In this document: positions 21,142 through 33,816 of the stretch, piece after piece
Position numbering within the stretch: the first letter of the stretch is position 1
Layout: every line of letters begins with the position of its first letter
Assembly: GCA_030760725.1 (NCBI GenBank)
Contig: JASWHV010000017.1
Span: 7,294,959-7,358,958 of the forward strand
Direction of reading: 5' to 3'
Length of the DNA: 64,000 nt
From: Neostapfia colusana
Lineage: Eukaryota; Streptophyta; Magnoliopsida; Poales; Poaceae
The notes under the pieces: generated by a model
Seen by the model: only the letters and a program-made list of their open reading frames with translations
Told to the model about the DNA's origin: nothing
Database searches by the model: none
Made by a program: the position numbers and the translations under genes

Positions 21142-21627
21142 ATGGTCAACATGGCGGCCGCGTTCTCCACCCTCCTCCTCCTCCTACTGAGCTGCCTCGC
21201 CGCCTCCGCCTCGGCCGCGGCACCATACGACCCGCCGACGGTGGCGGAGCTCATGGACCGGTTCGGCCTGCCCCGCGCGCTCCTCCCGGACACCGCCCGG
21301 CGGTACCTCCTCCACGCCGACGGCAGCTTCGAGCTCTTCCTCGAGGACGGCTGCGAGGTCGACGCCGGCGGCTACCGCATCGGCTACGACATAAAGCTCT
21401 CCGGCACGGCGTCCCCCGGGACGGTCGCGGGGCTCGAGGGCGTCCGCGTGCGCGTGCTGTTCGCCTGGGTGCCCATCACCGGCGTCGAGGTGCGTGGCGG
21501 GAAGGTGACCGTCGGCGTCGGGCCCATCAAGAAGTCGTTCCCGGCCGTCGGGTTCAAGTCCAGCCCCCGGTGCATCGCTGGCTCGGCCGCGGCGGCCGGC
21601 GATGTCGTGCTCCCTTCCGCGTATTAG
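21142..21627 (+). CDS. DUF538 family secreted protein
   Basis: Intronless, 161 residues from the ATG at 21142 (a second ATG at 21151 could also serve). Residues 1-29 form a signal peptide with a Leu-rich core and an ASASAAA cleavage region. The mature part carries the DUF538 pattern: PTVAELMDRFGLPRALLPD, then GSFELFLEDGCEV, GYDIKLSGTASPG, LEGVRVRVLFAWVPITGVEV and VGPIKKSFPAVGF. Upstream codons in the same frame (from about 20974) look like untranslated leader. The family is plant-specific and has been linked to trichome size and stress responses (SVB-type proteins). The molecular role is not settled, so only family membership is claimed. Confidence 0.92.
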   Translation: MVNMAAAFSTLLLLLLSCLAASASAAAPYDPPTVAELMDRFGLPRALLPDTARRYLLHADGSFELFLEDGCEVDAGGYRIGYDIKLSGTASPGTVAGLEGVRVRVLFAWVPITGVEVRGGKVTVGVGPIKKSFPAVGFKSSPRCIAGSAAAAGDVVLPSAY

Positions 21628-22042
21628 TCAGCTGGCCGCTTGTATTATCGAGTAGTAGGACTTGGGCGAGGGCCATTTCTTTTTTTTTTCTAGAACTATT
21701 TTGCATTGAATTTTATTATGGTGTTTGTACATATCTGTATTATCGGGAACTCTTGAACAGTGCAGTAGTACAAGATTGCACAGAACATGGATGCGATAAT
21801 TAGAAGCCTCATTGTGTTGCTGTAGCGCAGCCCTGTTTTGTGCTCGCAGCCAAGACCGAGGAAACCATAGCAGTTGAGGAGAAAATCAGTCTTGTGAAGC
21901 AATTTGTTTGAATTATAATTGGTTCACTATGAACGGATCATGCTTTTTTTGGTGTCAAAAGTACTAAAATTTTGCGCACGACTTACATGGAGAAGCCACA
22001 AATAACAGCAGCCCATGATGTTGCTTATAAATCGTACGAAGC
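21628..22042. other. DUF538 3' UTR and spacer
   Basis: AT-rich sequence without recognised features between the DUF538 stop and the tRNA terminator. Confidence 0.45.
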
Positions 22043-22049
22043 CAAAAAA
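22043..22049 (-). terminator. RNA polymerase III terminator of the tRNA gene
   Basis: A run of T on the minus strand (plus-strand CCAAAAAAC) begins about 12 bases past the tRNA 3' end, as expected for Pol III termination. Confidence 0.8.
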
Positions 22050-22060
22050 CACTAACAGAG

Positions 22061-22133
22061 CGCCGTCTGTGGGATTCGAACCCACGACCACACGGTTAAA
22101 AGCCGTGCGCTCTACCGACTGAGCTAAGACGGC
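22061..22133 (-). tRNA. tRNA-Lys (anticodon UUU)
   Basis: The minus strand folds into a standard cloverleaf of 73 nt. The acceptor stem is GCCGTCT/AGACGGC with discriminator G, the A box is TAGCTCAGTCGG, the anticodon loop is CTTTTAA with TTT as anticodon, and the B box is GGTTCGAATCC. There is no intron and no encoded CCA, as usual in plant nuclear genes. It supplies lysine tRNA for AAA/AAG codons. Confidence 0.97.
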
Positions 22134-23364
22134 TTACATGATAACAATATCTTGGTTGCTTATATATTAACAATAATGAATCCATGTCTGTTAATAAGAC
22201 ACTACAACCAAGGTACACGAACTTAGAATGGACAGAGGGGAAATGGATTTTGCAGATGAAGCTAGCAAATTTTTCATAGATCAAAGAATAAAACACGTGG
22301 AATTAGGTTTACACCAAAGCTGACTTGCTGGTAATGATTAGTTGTGGATGGGCCTCAGCTCATTTAAGACCGACAATCTAGTGGATAAGTAACCCGACAT
22401 TGCAAGATACATGATGACCTTACGAGCACGCCACTGATCCAAGCGAAATATTATATGAATAATGAAACCGCACGTTTATGTATATATATAATAGTAATAG
22501 GAAAACATGATTTAAATTTAACATTGGTAGGGGCCGCGCGAACGCGTACCCCTCTGCCACAAATTACGACGTCCACTCTCCCAATTAGGAAGATGGTAGA
22601 CCAACACATCCACCAAGTGCAATGCGGACCATTGATCTAGGCCATGAGCCTTCTTGATCGCTCATAGACCCCGTCCAGGTAAGTATGTTGCAACGTTGTC
22701 CTGCCCTGTGGTTAAATACCCAGCTCGCCCGTCCAAATGACGCTTGGTTCTCCGGGTTGGGACTAAACGCGATTTCGCGGGCAGATAAACAAGTGGTCGT
22801 GTCCGTTCGAACTTTCAGTGTCGGTGCTATTGACGTTTAAGATGGTCCAGGCCCACCCGAGGACGTTGGTTAAGGCCCGTAAACTATTTTAGTACTTCGT
22901 TACTAGGCCTGGCCGGCCCGAAACCATTCCCATAAAGACTGATAAACACACACAAAAAAGATGGCATGAAACACGCGTGGAGGCTCGTCAAACTTTGTCT
23001 TAATATAAAACCGGTCAAGAAAATCGGGAATCGGGATCACGTTGTATATACAGGTATATGGATGTCAGCATCACCTTCCGGTCGGTGAAATGGAGAGACC
23101 GTGCCTGCCTGACATGTCTTCGCGGATCGGCGACGAATGAATGGTGACTCCGTCTCCGCCTTTGCTGCAAATACATACGTGACCAGTGCGTTTCTTTATG
23201 TTGTATCCTCCCGTTTTGGGGTCTTGGATTTCATCAGTCATCACGTGCCCAGTATTGGAGAGGCATACGCCAAGTACAGGTCAAACTAACGATCCTTTCA
23301 TGAATTCGAATGTGTGCGTGCGTCTCTACTGCACTTATATAAGATAAGAATTGGTTCCTTGATA
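22134..23364. other. Spacer between the tRNA gene and the gypsy element
   Basis: No gene or complete transposon was recognised. Short open frames here have no recognisable domains. Confidence 0.45.
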
Positions 23365-23369
23365 GTTCA
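23365..23369. repeat. Gypsy target-site duplication, left copy
   Basis: GTTCA; the partner is at 37130-37134. Confidence 0.9.
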
Positions 23370-26300
23370 TGTGGGGATCACCCCGTGGTTCACCCACTCC
23401 AAGATCGCATAGGATGGTGTCGTGCGATGCGGCACCCAACAGCACACACGAAAAGGATAAAGAACAACATATAAACTTTTATTTGATATAAAACAGTGGA
23501 AGTTTTTTTACAAAACCTATTCATACAGCGGAAGTAATATACATATATGACCTCTCATCCTAGCTATGCAAAAGTGCAGTCGTCCAGCCCGGAAACGCTA
23601 CACGCTAGCAGCAAGCAACCGGAGAATCACGGCGGCGTGCAGGGCTCCAGCTCGACCGTGTACCCCGACGGGGGCATCGCCTCGTCCTCGAAACCTTCCT
23701 CATAACTCTCACCTGCACACAGCTCAAATATTGCAACCGTGAGCACGAAGGCTCAGCAAGTCTTAACCGTCAACCCTAGGCATGGAACTCTACGTGCAAG
23801 GATGTGTAAGGTAGGAAAAGACTTTGCAATAAAGACACGCCTACAAGTTGATCCTTACTTTCAGTTTTATAGCAGCAATTTAATGAGCCTTAGACAGCCC
23901 CCACATCGAAAGTCCACAATCAAACAAGAAACGCTTTACTCCGATGTGGTGATGCCCAAAGTGGAATATAAACTTAATTAGCTCTATAACTATAGCAATC
24001 AAGGTTTTCAAGACATTAATAGATCAATACAACATTTACAATTGGCTTATTTCACTTCTTACTACGTCACAGCGCAGTGAACAAGCGGGTACTCAAATAA
24101 CCGCGAGGGACGGCGATTGCAATCAAGACACACCCGGATAACACGTCACATACACCCACTTTCAGAAGCATGATTCCACACCACTTCCTACTCTGTTGTA
24201 TGCGACAACCTTTCAAAGATAACCCAAATGTCGATCCAGTCCATCCGTAACGGGCAGGAGGTCCCCGCGTGGAGCGTGACTGTGCCCACCGGCAGATTTA
24301 CACCTTGCTACCCTCAACCCACTCTTATTTATGGTTGGGTAAGTCTCGACACCCATGTTAACCAATTACATCGGTTTCCTGGTTCCCATATGCCAGTATG
24401 CATCCGGTACTGTTCGATACTTATCCAGCAGGGCCGCACACGGACGGTCCTCAACCGACACCAACAGGGCTACGCACGTGAGACCTCTGCTCACTGCATC
24501 CTATCCCCCTGTTGGGTCTCATTTTTATAACTCAAGCCATTTTCTACCTCTTTTCATTCCGTGTGATAAGTATTATCTTGCGAGTAGCTTTCAACCACTC
24601 GACTTCTACCGAGATCCTAAACATTAGCATGGCATTCTCTACTCGTCGAGTTTGTAAACTATCCAACCCTTTATAGGATTTAAAAGGCTATGCAAGTGGG
24701 GTTTCAATCGCCCTAACTCTAATGCATACATTTCAACCTAGACATAAGTGATACAAATGAAAAACTTTATAAAAGTTACTTAAGTGCAAACCGGGGCTTG
24801 CCTGGTTGCGAGTTAAAGGCGAAGTCATCATCTGGTGGGAAGACGTCCAAAGGTTCCGGTGCGTCCTCAACTTCGGTCACTATTATGAAATGTAATAAAA
24901 TACATGTGTAAGTATTAGGGATTTATAAGAATTGAACTTCTATTCATAGCTACTGCTATTTAGAATCCTTAATTGGCTTTGGAATTTTTACAGTGGATAC
25001 TAAACTCTCTAAGGATGATTTGAGCCAAATTTGGAGACATGTCATTGCACAATGTAGCCTTTAAAATTCCTACAAGTACAATGCTTCTCTGAATTGTGAG
25101 CCCAAATCAGGAGCTTTGACATAGCTAGTAATGGAAGATCTGATTAGTGTAAGTCTCCATGGTTCTAACAAAATTTGTTTCACCATTTTTGGAGCTACCA
25201 TCAGAGAGATATGAATTTTTGAAGTTGGACAAGAGTTCTGAAAAGTTTCTGTTTAAATTGAATTTCTAAATAAAGGCTGAACTTGGGAAGGCAGTTTAGC
25301 CTAGAAAATGATCTCCAATAAATCCCAAATTTTTACTGGAGATCAGTAACTAGGGAAAGAATTTTCTGCCCAAACTTGGGACTATTTCATAAAGAATTGC
25401 TCCTATAATAAATTCTCTAAAGGATTTACTATAAACGATTCTACAGAAATTCCTGGGCATTTTCATAGCCAAAAATTGGTTTCTCTGTGAAGTGCTCCTC
25501 ATGAGGAATCTAACAAAATTGGTCTCACTCTTTTTGGACTTTTCTACACAAAGTTATGGGCTTGTAAAGATCAGCTAATTCCTGGAATTATTTCTCTAAT
25601 AGAAACTTCAAATAATTGGGCTGGGCCCGTTGTTTTAAATCGGACCCGTGAGATTTCGGCAACACTAGGGGCTACGGAGTTAACCCGCGCAACCACAGCA
25701 GATCGTGAGCCGCACCCCGATTCGGCGCCTAACCCGTGCCACTGACAGCAGGGGCAGGCCCTCACCTTCTTCTACCTCGCGCCCGGTCGGCCTCCTCGCC
25801 GGAACGGCGACGACACCTCGCCGGAACGACTATCCAATGCCCTAGACAGCCTAAATCTCGCCGCCTGTGCCAAAAACCCGACGAGGAACACACTGGAAAG
25901 GTCAGCGGCGGCACTAGATGGCTCGGAATACCTCCCCGACGTTGACAGCGGCAAACTCCACCCCGGCGTCGTCGTTCTCGCATAGCAGACGAGTATTCCG
26001 GTTGGGGATACTACCGCAAGCACCATGGTGATGTGAGGAGCACATTTTTGCATATAAAGGTGGGTGAAAACTCGTGCAAAGTGTAGCTCGACGGTGAACC
26101 GAAGTGTTTCCCCCTGGCGATGCGAAAATTGACTAGAACACGGCCAACAATTGATGGTTGTCTTTGGTTCTTTGTCGGGGATGGGCGCTAGAGAGTGCAG
26201 AATCTATGTGCAAGTGAGCTCGAGGCATGGTTGATCGTGCAACCCGAATTTGGGTATGAACCGAGCCTCGTCCCTCTATACTAGGGTTCGGGAAACAGTG

Positions 26301-27451
26301 AAATTCGAGCTACTCGATGAATCTTTTGCCACACGGCTGGCGGCTACACCATCCAGGGCTACTCACGCACCTTTCTTGTACAGAAAGTCGAGGAAGAGGG
26401 TGTACGGAGGAGGCTGTCGATGGTGAGCCGATCGGCGAGTTCCGGTGTACCTCAGAGCTTTAGCGCCAAACCACGTTTCTCGGGCAGTTCTGATCGGCAA
26501 ACCTCCAAGGGACTTTGGAGAGGGCTAGACCACGTCAAGGCGCTACTTTTTGCTATAGATTGCCCGAGCAGTCGAGCTCAGCAGACGGTGGTCGATCGGG
26601 AGTGAGAGCTATCGGTGGCGTTCGGTGTGAACGAAGCAGCCGCGGCAACCGAGCTGAGGAGGAGGAGAAGTAGAGCTGGGGTACGCGGGTGGCCGCTCTT
26701 ATCGCCCACGCGCGCGCGCCGACGTCGGCCAGCGAGAACCAGCTCGGTGGCTCGGTGAGGACGTCAGGTGGAGAGCTTTTCCGGGAGCTGTCACGCCGTG
26801 ATCGCCCGGGAAACAGAGAGAGAGGGAAAAATAGTCGGTTTGTTTGCTTTGGGTGGCTGACAATTGGGCCCCACCTCCCCCCTTTTGTTTTGTCAAACTT
26901 TTTTGATATTTTTCCATCCAGTAACTCAACATTAAAGGCTTTACTTCATCCCAAAGTTAAGTTTGAATTTGCAGAATTCAAATGGTTTGAATTCTGATGT
27001 AGAATTTGAATAGGGTTTGATCATTTGAATTTGAAAAGGAGTTTGAATTCTCCATTTTGTATTGCCTCAAAAATATAGCAAACCAGCTCCAAAGTTTCCA
27101 ATTTTTGGCATGGCTGCTTATTAAAAAGTGGAGAACATATTTGTGAAAACCCAATTTTCAAATTGAAGGAATTGGAATTTGAAACTGTACTTGAAATTCA
27201 GATTAGAGGGCTTTTCCTTTTAATCACCAATAAATCTTAAAACTCCTCCAAATGAGCTGAAATTTGGAAGGGTGAATATTCGGACTATGAAGATCCAAGC
27301 TGTGCATTCTGATCTCCATGTTTGGAAGTTTTGAGAAGTCTAAACCCTCACTTTGAACTCACCCCATAATAATTCAAAGTTTTAATTCCCCTCATTTTTT
27401 ATAAATGTACATGAGCAGAATTTTCTTGCTACCACTTTTGGGGATTTTACA
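23370..27451 (-). repeat. 3' LTR of the gypsy element (full length, 4,082 bp)
   Basis: On the minus strand it starts TGTAAAATCC at 27451 and ends GATCCCCACA at 23370. It matches 33817-37129 across its length, except for about 760 bases (about 24193-24954) that are missing from the other LTR. Short frames inside the LTR occur in both copies but show no domains. Confidence 0.92.
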
Positions 27452-27464
27452 TCCCTCCCCACTT
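27452..27464 (-). promoter_or_regulatory. Gypsy polypurine tract
   Basis: The minus-strand AAGTGGGGAGGGA abuts the first base of the 3' LTR. It primes plus-strand DNA synthesis in LTR retrotransposons. Confidence 0.85.
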
Positions 27465-27515
27465 AAAATGAATCTCGTCCCGAGATTCCAAAGGAAAAGC
27501 AAAGTGGGGAAAACT

Positions 27516-30500
27516 TTACCGGGTATATGATGATAGCAAGTCCAGATAATACGTTCTTAGATAATCCTCGCTTTCCCATGTCGCCTCATCAGCGGTATGG
27601 TTACTCCACAAGACCTTGTAGAACCATAAGGTCCGGTTTCTTGTGGCACGAGTCTTTTCATCGATGATCAGGATCGGATACTCCGTGTATGTGAGGTCCG
27701 GTTGAAGGACTTCTATGTCTTCAGTGCGGATTTCAGCAGAGGGCTTGAGGCACTTCCGCAGCTGAGAGATGTGGAAGACGTTGTGAATGCCTGCGAGCGA
27801 TGCCGGTAACTCTAGTCGATAGGCCACGGGTCCGCATCTTTCAATGACGGCGAACGGACCAATGAACCGCGACACAAATTTACCCTTCACTCCGAAACGA
27901 TGAATTCCCTTCATCGGAGACACACGGACATAAACCCGGTCCCCGATGTCAAAGTGGAGGGGGCGGCGTCTTTTATCTGCATAGCTCTTCTGACAAGATT
28001 GAGCAGCCTTGAGATTTGCTTGTATTACTCGCACTCGTTCTTCAGCCTCATTCACAAGTTCAATGCCGTAGATAACTCGCTCGCCGGAGTCACACCAGTT
28101 GAGAGGTGTGCGGCATTTCTGGCCGTAGAGAGCTTCATACGGCTCCATCTTGATACTAGCTTGATAGCCATTGTTGTAAGAAAACTCCGCCAACGGCAAA
28201 TGATCGTCTCAATTCTTGCCGTGGTGGATGGCACAAGCACGTAGCATGTCTTCAAGCACTTGATTCACCCGCTCGGTTTGACCATCCTTCTGCGGGTGAT
28301 ACGCAAAGCTTCGGATCACTTTGGTCCCCAATGATGCATGCAGCTGTTCCCAGAACCGAGAGACGAACAGTGCACCGCGATATAAAATGATGGAGCGGGG
28401 AACACCGTGCAAACACAAGATCTTTGCAATGTACAGCTCCGCATATTGCTTGGCCACATATTTTGTATGTACGGGGATAAAATGAGCCGACTTGGTTAGT
28501 CGATCGACTATCACCCAAATCGAGTCATGTTTGTGAGATGTGAGAGGTAAACCAACAATGAAGTCCATGCTGATATCCTCCCACTTTCACGCCGGAATAT
28601 TCAATGGTTGCAGCTGTTCGGCTTTACGCGTATGGTCGGCTTTCACACGCCGACACGTATCACATTCAGATATGTACTTTGCGATTTCTCTTTTCATCCG
28701 TGTCCACCAAAACCTGGTTTTCAAATCTTGGTACATCTTGTTGCTGCCCGGATGAATAGAATACTTGGACAAATGAGCTTCGTCCAAGATTTTCTTTCGA
28801 AGCTTCATGTCACGGGGTACCACTATACGGTCTTTAAACCATAGAGTGTCATGTTCATCTCTTAGAAAGCACTTCATTTCGCCATTCTCCATCCTTCTCC
28901 GAATGTGCGACATTCCCATGTCCTTCTTCTGAGCTTCCATAATCTCCTCTCGTATTATAGGGACGAGAGCAAGATTATACAATGCCCCATATGGAACCAA
29001 GTACAAACTCGGCTCCTCCTCTTCAAGTGGGGTGATGGACAGACTGTTGACATGGGATTTGCGGCTTAAGGCATCGGCAACCATGTTTGCCTTCCCGGGA
29101 TGGTACTGAATCTCGATCTCATAGTCTTTGATCAGTTCTAGCCATCTCCGTTGCCGCATATTCAACTCTTTTTGAGTGAATATATATTTCAGACTTTTGT
29201 GGTCGGTGTAGAGGTGCACTAAGTTCCCAAGCAAATAGTGCCTCCACATCTTCAAGGCTAATACCACAACAGCAAGCTCGAGATCATGAGTCGGATAGTG
29301 CTGCTCGTGGTTACGGAGTTGACATGAGCCATAGGCGACCACTCTTCCTCCTTGCATCAATACACAGCCAAGCCCGATACCGGACGCATCACAATGTACG
29401 TCGAAGGGCTTGATAGTATCCGGTTGAGCTAACACCGGGGCTGTTGTAAGATGCTTCACTAACGCTTGGAAAGCTTCTTCGCAAGCTGAGCTCCAAACGT
29501 ATTTGATCCCCTTCTTCAACAGTTCAGTCATCGACTTAGCAAGCTTGGAGAAATTTGGTATGAATCCCCGATAACATCCTGCTAACCCGAGGAAACTTCT
29601 AACCTTATGGACTGATGTGGGGATTTCCATTTCAGCACTTATTCGATTTTGTTTAGATCAACTGCAATACCTTCTACAGAAATAATGTGACCAAGGAATG
29701 ACACTTGGCTGATCCAAAACTCGCACTTGCTGAACTTGGCATAAAGCTTATGGTCTCGCAATCGTTGAAGCACCATATGCAAGTGCTTGGCGTGTTCTTC
29801 TTCAGACTTGGAGTAAACCAAGATGTCGTCTATGAACACCACCACAAACTTGTCTAACTCGGCATGAACACTGAGTTCATGAGATACATCAAGTGTGCTG
29901 GGGCGTTGGTGAGACCAAATGACATGACGAGGTATTCATACAACCAATATCTCGTCGAGAAGGCCGTCTTTGGAATATTTTTCGCCCGGATCTTGATTTG
30001 ATGATATCCGGAGGAAGATCCATCTTTGAAAATACACTTGCCCCCACAAGTTGATCGAATAATATATCGATGCGGGGCAGTGGATATTTATTCTTGATGG
30101 TGACGACGTTGAGAGGTCGGTAGTCCACGCACAACCTCAAGGTTTCATCCTTCTTCTTCACAAACAGCGCCGAGCTTCCCCATGGCGAGGAACTCGGTGG
30201 CATGAAACCCTTCTTCATTAAGTCATTGAGCTGCTCCTTCAATTCAGCCATCTCATTCGGAGCCATCTTGTACGGTCTCCTTGAGATCGGTGTTGTCCCG
30301 GGTACAAGTTCGATCTTGAACTCGACATCCCTTTCGGGTGGCATGCCCGGGAGATCATCCGGAAAGACATCCGGGTATTCACGGACCACACGAATATCCT
30401 CAAGTTTTGTGGCTTCCGTGTTATATGTGGCTGGGGTTTCTTGAACCGAATGGTCAAGAATAAGAACATGTGGTTCATGAAGTGGAGAGTTTAAACGAAC

Positions 30501-31376
30501 CACACGTGGAATGATGTCAAGAACAACACCATGGCGATGTAGCCATGACATTCCTAAAATGACATCAAGTTTTTGACTCTCTAACATGATCAGAGAAGTC
30601 GGATACAGATTCCCACCCAACTCTAATGGTGCTCTATAGACCATTCTATCAGCTGTTATTTTCACACCCGGAGAACATATCAAATATGAATTATTTGTGG
30701 GAATGATAGGCAGTTGATATTTAATAACATAAGACTGACTTATGAAATTATGGGTGGCACCGGAGTCAAAAAGTATGACTACGGGATGATCAAAGTAAGA
30801 GAACGTACCCGCGAGGACGGGTTCGCCTTCCGGCACGTCTTCAATGGCTAAGTGGTGGGCGTTGCCGGGTTTTGGTGCTGGTTTCTTGGGCTGATTACGG
30901 GGCTGATTAGCACCCTGATATGGTGTTGCACCCCTGCCCTGTCGCGGCTCGGGGCAGTCTCTTGAAATGTGCCTGACACGGCCACACGTGTAGCACGTGT
31001 AAGGTGTCGGGGTCCCACCGACTTGAGGACGAAATCCCGGTGCATGCTGTTGAAACTTAGGCGCACATGGGATCATCCTTTTCTGCTGTTGTTGCTGTGG
31101 TGGATACGTCGGTCGGAAGCCCAGCGCATTATATTGTTGACCGCGAAACTGAGGCGGTCGCGCCGGTGGCTGCCATCTCTGACCGTATGGTTAGCGATAC
31201 ACCACGCGGTATTTCTGTTGTGTCCCACCACTGCTGCTTGTCAGCGCACTGCATTTTCTCTTATCAGAACCGCGCTCGTGCTGAGCATTCTCTTGTAGAA
31301 TCGCGACATTAACGAGGTCATTAAATGTGCCGCGATTGCTTTGGGCAAGATGGACCTTCATCTTTGAATTCAGGCC
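27516..31376 (-). pseudogene. Gypsy pol: zinc knuckle, protease, RT, RNase H, integrase, chromodomain-like end (broken)
   Basis: On the minus strand, in order: a CCHC knuckle (CYTCGRVRHISRDC), an aspartic protease active site (DSGATHNFIS), the RT N-terminal half (LRLCVDYRPLNVV), and the RT catalytic FIDDILVYS (near 29830). RNase H (DVHCDASGIGLG, TDHKSL) follows, then the integrase zinc finger region (HPGSNK...CDTCRRVKADH), the integrase core (MDFIVGLPLT) and a chromodomain-like end finishing at 27516. Breaks: a frameshift near 30010 in RT, stops near 29638 and 29632, stops near 28584 and 28206, and the change described at 28380. The initial coding region is out of frame or stopped relative to gag at 31377. 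It cannot make a working polyprotein. Confidence 0.9.
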
Positions 31377-32050
31377 CTAGAAGAACGCGTTGCGCTTGTT
31401 GTCTTCCATCCCCACAAACCCTGGCGCATACTGTGCCAGCCGGTTGAATAACCTGGAGTACTCGCGAGCACTCCTCTCGCCCTGTCGTAGCGCTAGGAAC
31501 TCCTGGAGCTTAATTTCCATCACACCGGAAGGTATGTGATAGGTGCGGAACGCCTCCCGGAACTTCGTCCATGTGACGGCATGTCCAGCCGGCAAGGAGG
31601 CGGTGTAGTTAGCCCACCATGTACCGGCTTCTCCTTGAAGCTGTTGCGCTGCATACAACGCCTTTTGGTGTTCGTTGCATCGTAGCAGCCCGAACTTCGC
31701 CTCTAGAGTGCGGATAAAGTTATCCGCCTCCAAAGGTTCTTCGGCCTCCGTGAAGACCGGTGGATGGGTCGCCATGAATTCCGAATACGAACTGTGTTGG
31801 GGCTGGCGTTGCCCATTGTCTTGGCGTCCTCCTGATGGGACGCATTCTGCTGGACTAGCATCCTTAGCGACTCGGTTTGCTCGTCGCGCGAGCCGAGCAC
31901 TGCGGCGAGAACCTCCGCAAGATTCCTTGCAAGTTCTGCCGGTGGAGGAGGTGGTTGCTGTTGCATCGTGGTCTGCTTCGGAGGTGGAAACTCATCACCA
32001 CAAACTTGACTCGGACCTCCCTCCTCTTGCGTTGAACGTGTCCGCACCAT
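31377..32050 (-). pseudogene. Gypsy gag (broken)
   Basis: The frame opens with MVRTRSTQEEGGPSQ at 32050 and shifts frame near 31800. It then continues with the conserved gag core (FIRTLEAKFGLLRC, GEAGTWWANY, FREAFRTYHIPSG, MEIKLQEFLALRQG, YSRLFNRLAQYAP). An in-frame TAG at about 31377 is followed by more gag-like codons up to the zinc knuckle. The region 31200-31376 is too decayed to place. The structural role (capsid-like particle) is known for the family. Confidence 0.85.
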
Positions 32051-33799
32051 TCTGCATCCAGATCATTCAAATGATCAACACATGTTGGTTTAGCTCATCT
32101 AGTCGATACAATGATAATGCGAGAATGGAATAAATAATTCGCATAACAATCACACATATGGATAAAGTATAAACTTTATGCAACATATACATCCCTGGAC
32201 CGTGTCACGCGATCGAGTTCCAAAGTATTGAACTTTATGGGTTAAAAGTTCATTTCGACCATCGGGGTCACCACGGGATATTAAGTGTGTTAGCATGCGT
32301 AATTCCTCGCTATTGTACGGGACCCAACATGTACTCGCTCGAAATGATGCGTTGAATGCAAAAAAATTTCGACTCCAACTCGTTGTTTTACAAAAGCCAC
32401 TGGACGTCGAACGGTAAAACTAAGTGTTTTGGTGGAAACACTTCACATGGTGCTCAATGTCCAGCTTCTGGTCCAGCTGACCAGTCTGGATAATTCAACA
32501 GTTTTGACCTCTATAGAGGCAAAATCTGGACTAGTGTTCAACAACAAAGTTGTAGAACATTTCCTGTACTTTCCAACGGTGTCTTGCTTTACCCTTAGAA
32601 ATTTTTCTACAGGAAATTGTGGTTGAAATACAGAAAATTCCAGAGAGCATTTCGGTCTGCCCTGTTTCTGGACAGTGCCCACTCATCTGAGATTTTCATC
32701 CCATTGGAGGGAGATTTTGTTCTGGAGCTCTACAGAAAAGTTGTAGAGGACTTATAAACCTTTCCAGAATGGTATCCCACACCTCCATTGGTTCAACCAA
32801 TATTAAGTTATGCCCTGTTCAAGTTCAGCAAGATTTCTGTCGAAAACATGAGAGATTATTCCTAAGCTTTTGAGATTGAAGCTATACTCCCAATTGACTC
32901 TTAGTTCAATATAGGAGTTTACTAACCACTAAATGAATTCCTATACTTCATTGTGACTCTTTTCTTTGAAAATAAACTTTTATGCAGTCGGTACTACGTT
33001 TCCTCAACAAAGAAAAATCCTAAACCGGTATTCCGGCATATACGTGTCACATGGTGGAACTAAAGACACCACTCACAAACGGTTTCTACACATCATGCGC
33101 TAACGTGGTTAATGTACCTGCAGAAAAACACACAATAATGGTGCACGCAAGGGTTTTAGCATTTCAGGCAATTCCATATCATAATAAAAACATACGGTCT
33201 GTATCATTGCCATACGGATCGTCCTTGAGTCAAGCCACGTCTCAAAGTACATGGTCATGTTTTCACACCACACGACGGGGAACCCGAGTAGAGCGCGAAC
33301 GGGTCGTCACGGTTGAGAATTTTATCAACCTAACGGATACCACCTACTGCCTCATGACCGTTGAGGCACGCCGATGGCGAGCGCTGCGTATGGCCCTTTG
33401 AACATTGAATGTTCAAGAGTTGCATACTATCGTGTTGCTTACCACACGATGGGGTATTCTCACTTTTGCCTAAAGCACACTAGAGAACAGCGTTTTCATA
33501 TGCTCTCAGAACCATTAAGAGGTTCAGAGACTCATATTCACTACCGTGCCGAGCCACGGTATATCCTTCCATACTATTACTCGAATGGGGAGTTACCGCA
33601 ATTGATCCGCCTACGGTGGCGTACCTTACCTCTTACCTGGCGTCGGAGCGTCGTTACAGAATGTATAACACATAAGTTAGCTTTTCCACCTTAGTAACTA
33701 CTACTATCATAGACCTTATGTAGGCTTAATGACTAATACTCACTCGACTACTCCTAAGTTTTCAAAATAAGTTCTTTTCGAGCATGCTATTCCCAATGT
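32051..33799. other. Gypsy 5' untranslated leader between the PBS and gag
   Basis: About 1.75 kb without recognised coding sequence. A leader of this length is common in large Tekay-type elements. Confidence 0.6.
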
Positions 33800-33812
33800 G
33801 TCTCTGATACCA
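33800..33812 (-). promoter_or_regulatory. Gypsy primer-binding site (tRNA-iMet)
   Basis: The minus-strand TGGTATCAGAGAC, a few bases inside the 5' LTR, matches the 3' end of plant initiator tRNA-Met over its first eleven bases. Confidence 0.88.
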
Positions 33813-33816
33813 CGTC

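Noticed and set aside
25571..26053. Repeated short frames that also occur at 35256-35795
   Set aside because: They repeat because both copies lie in the LTRs; no domain and no conservation of frame that would suggest a gene.
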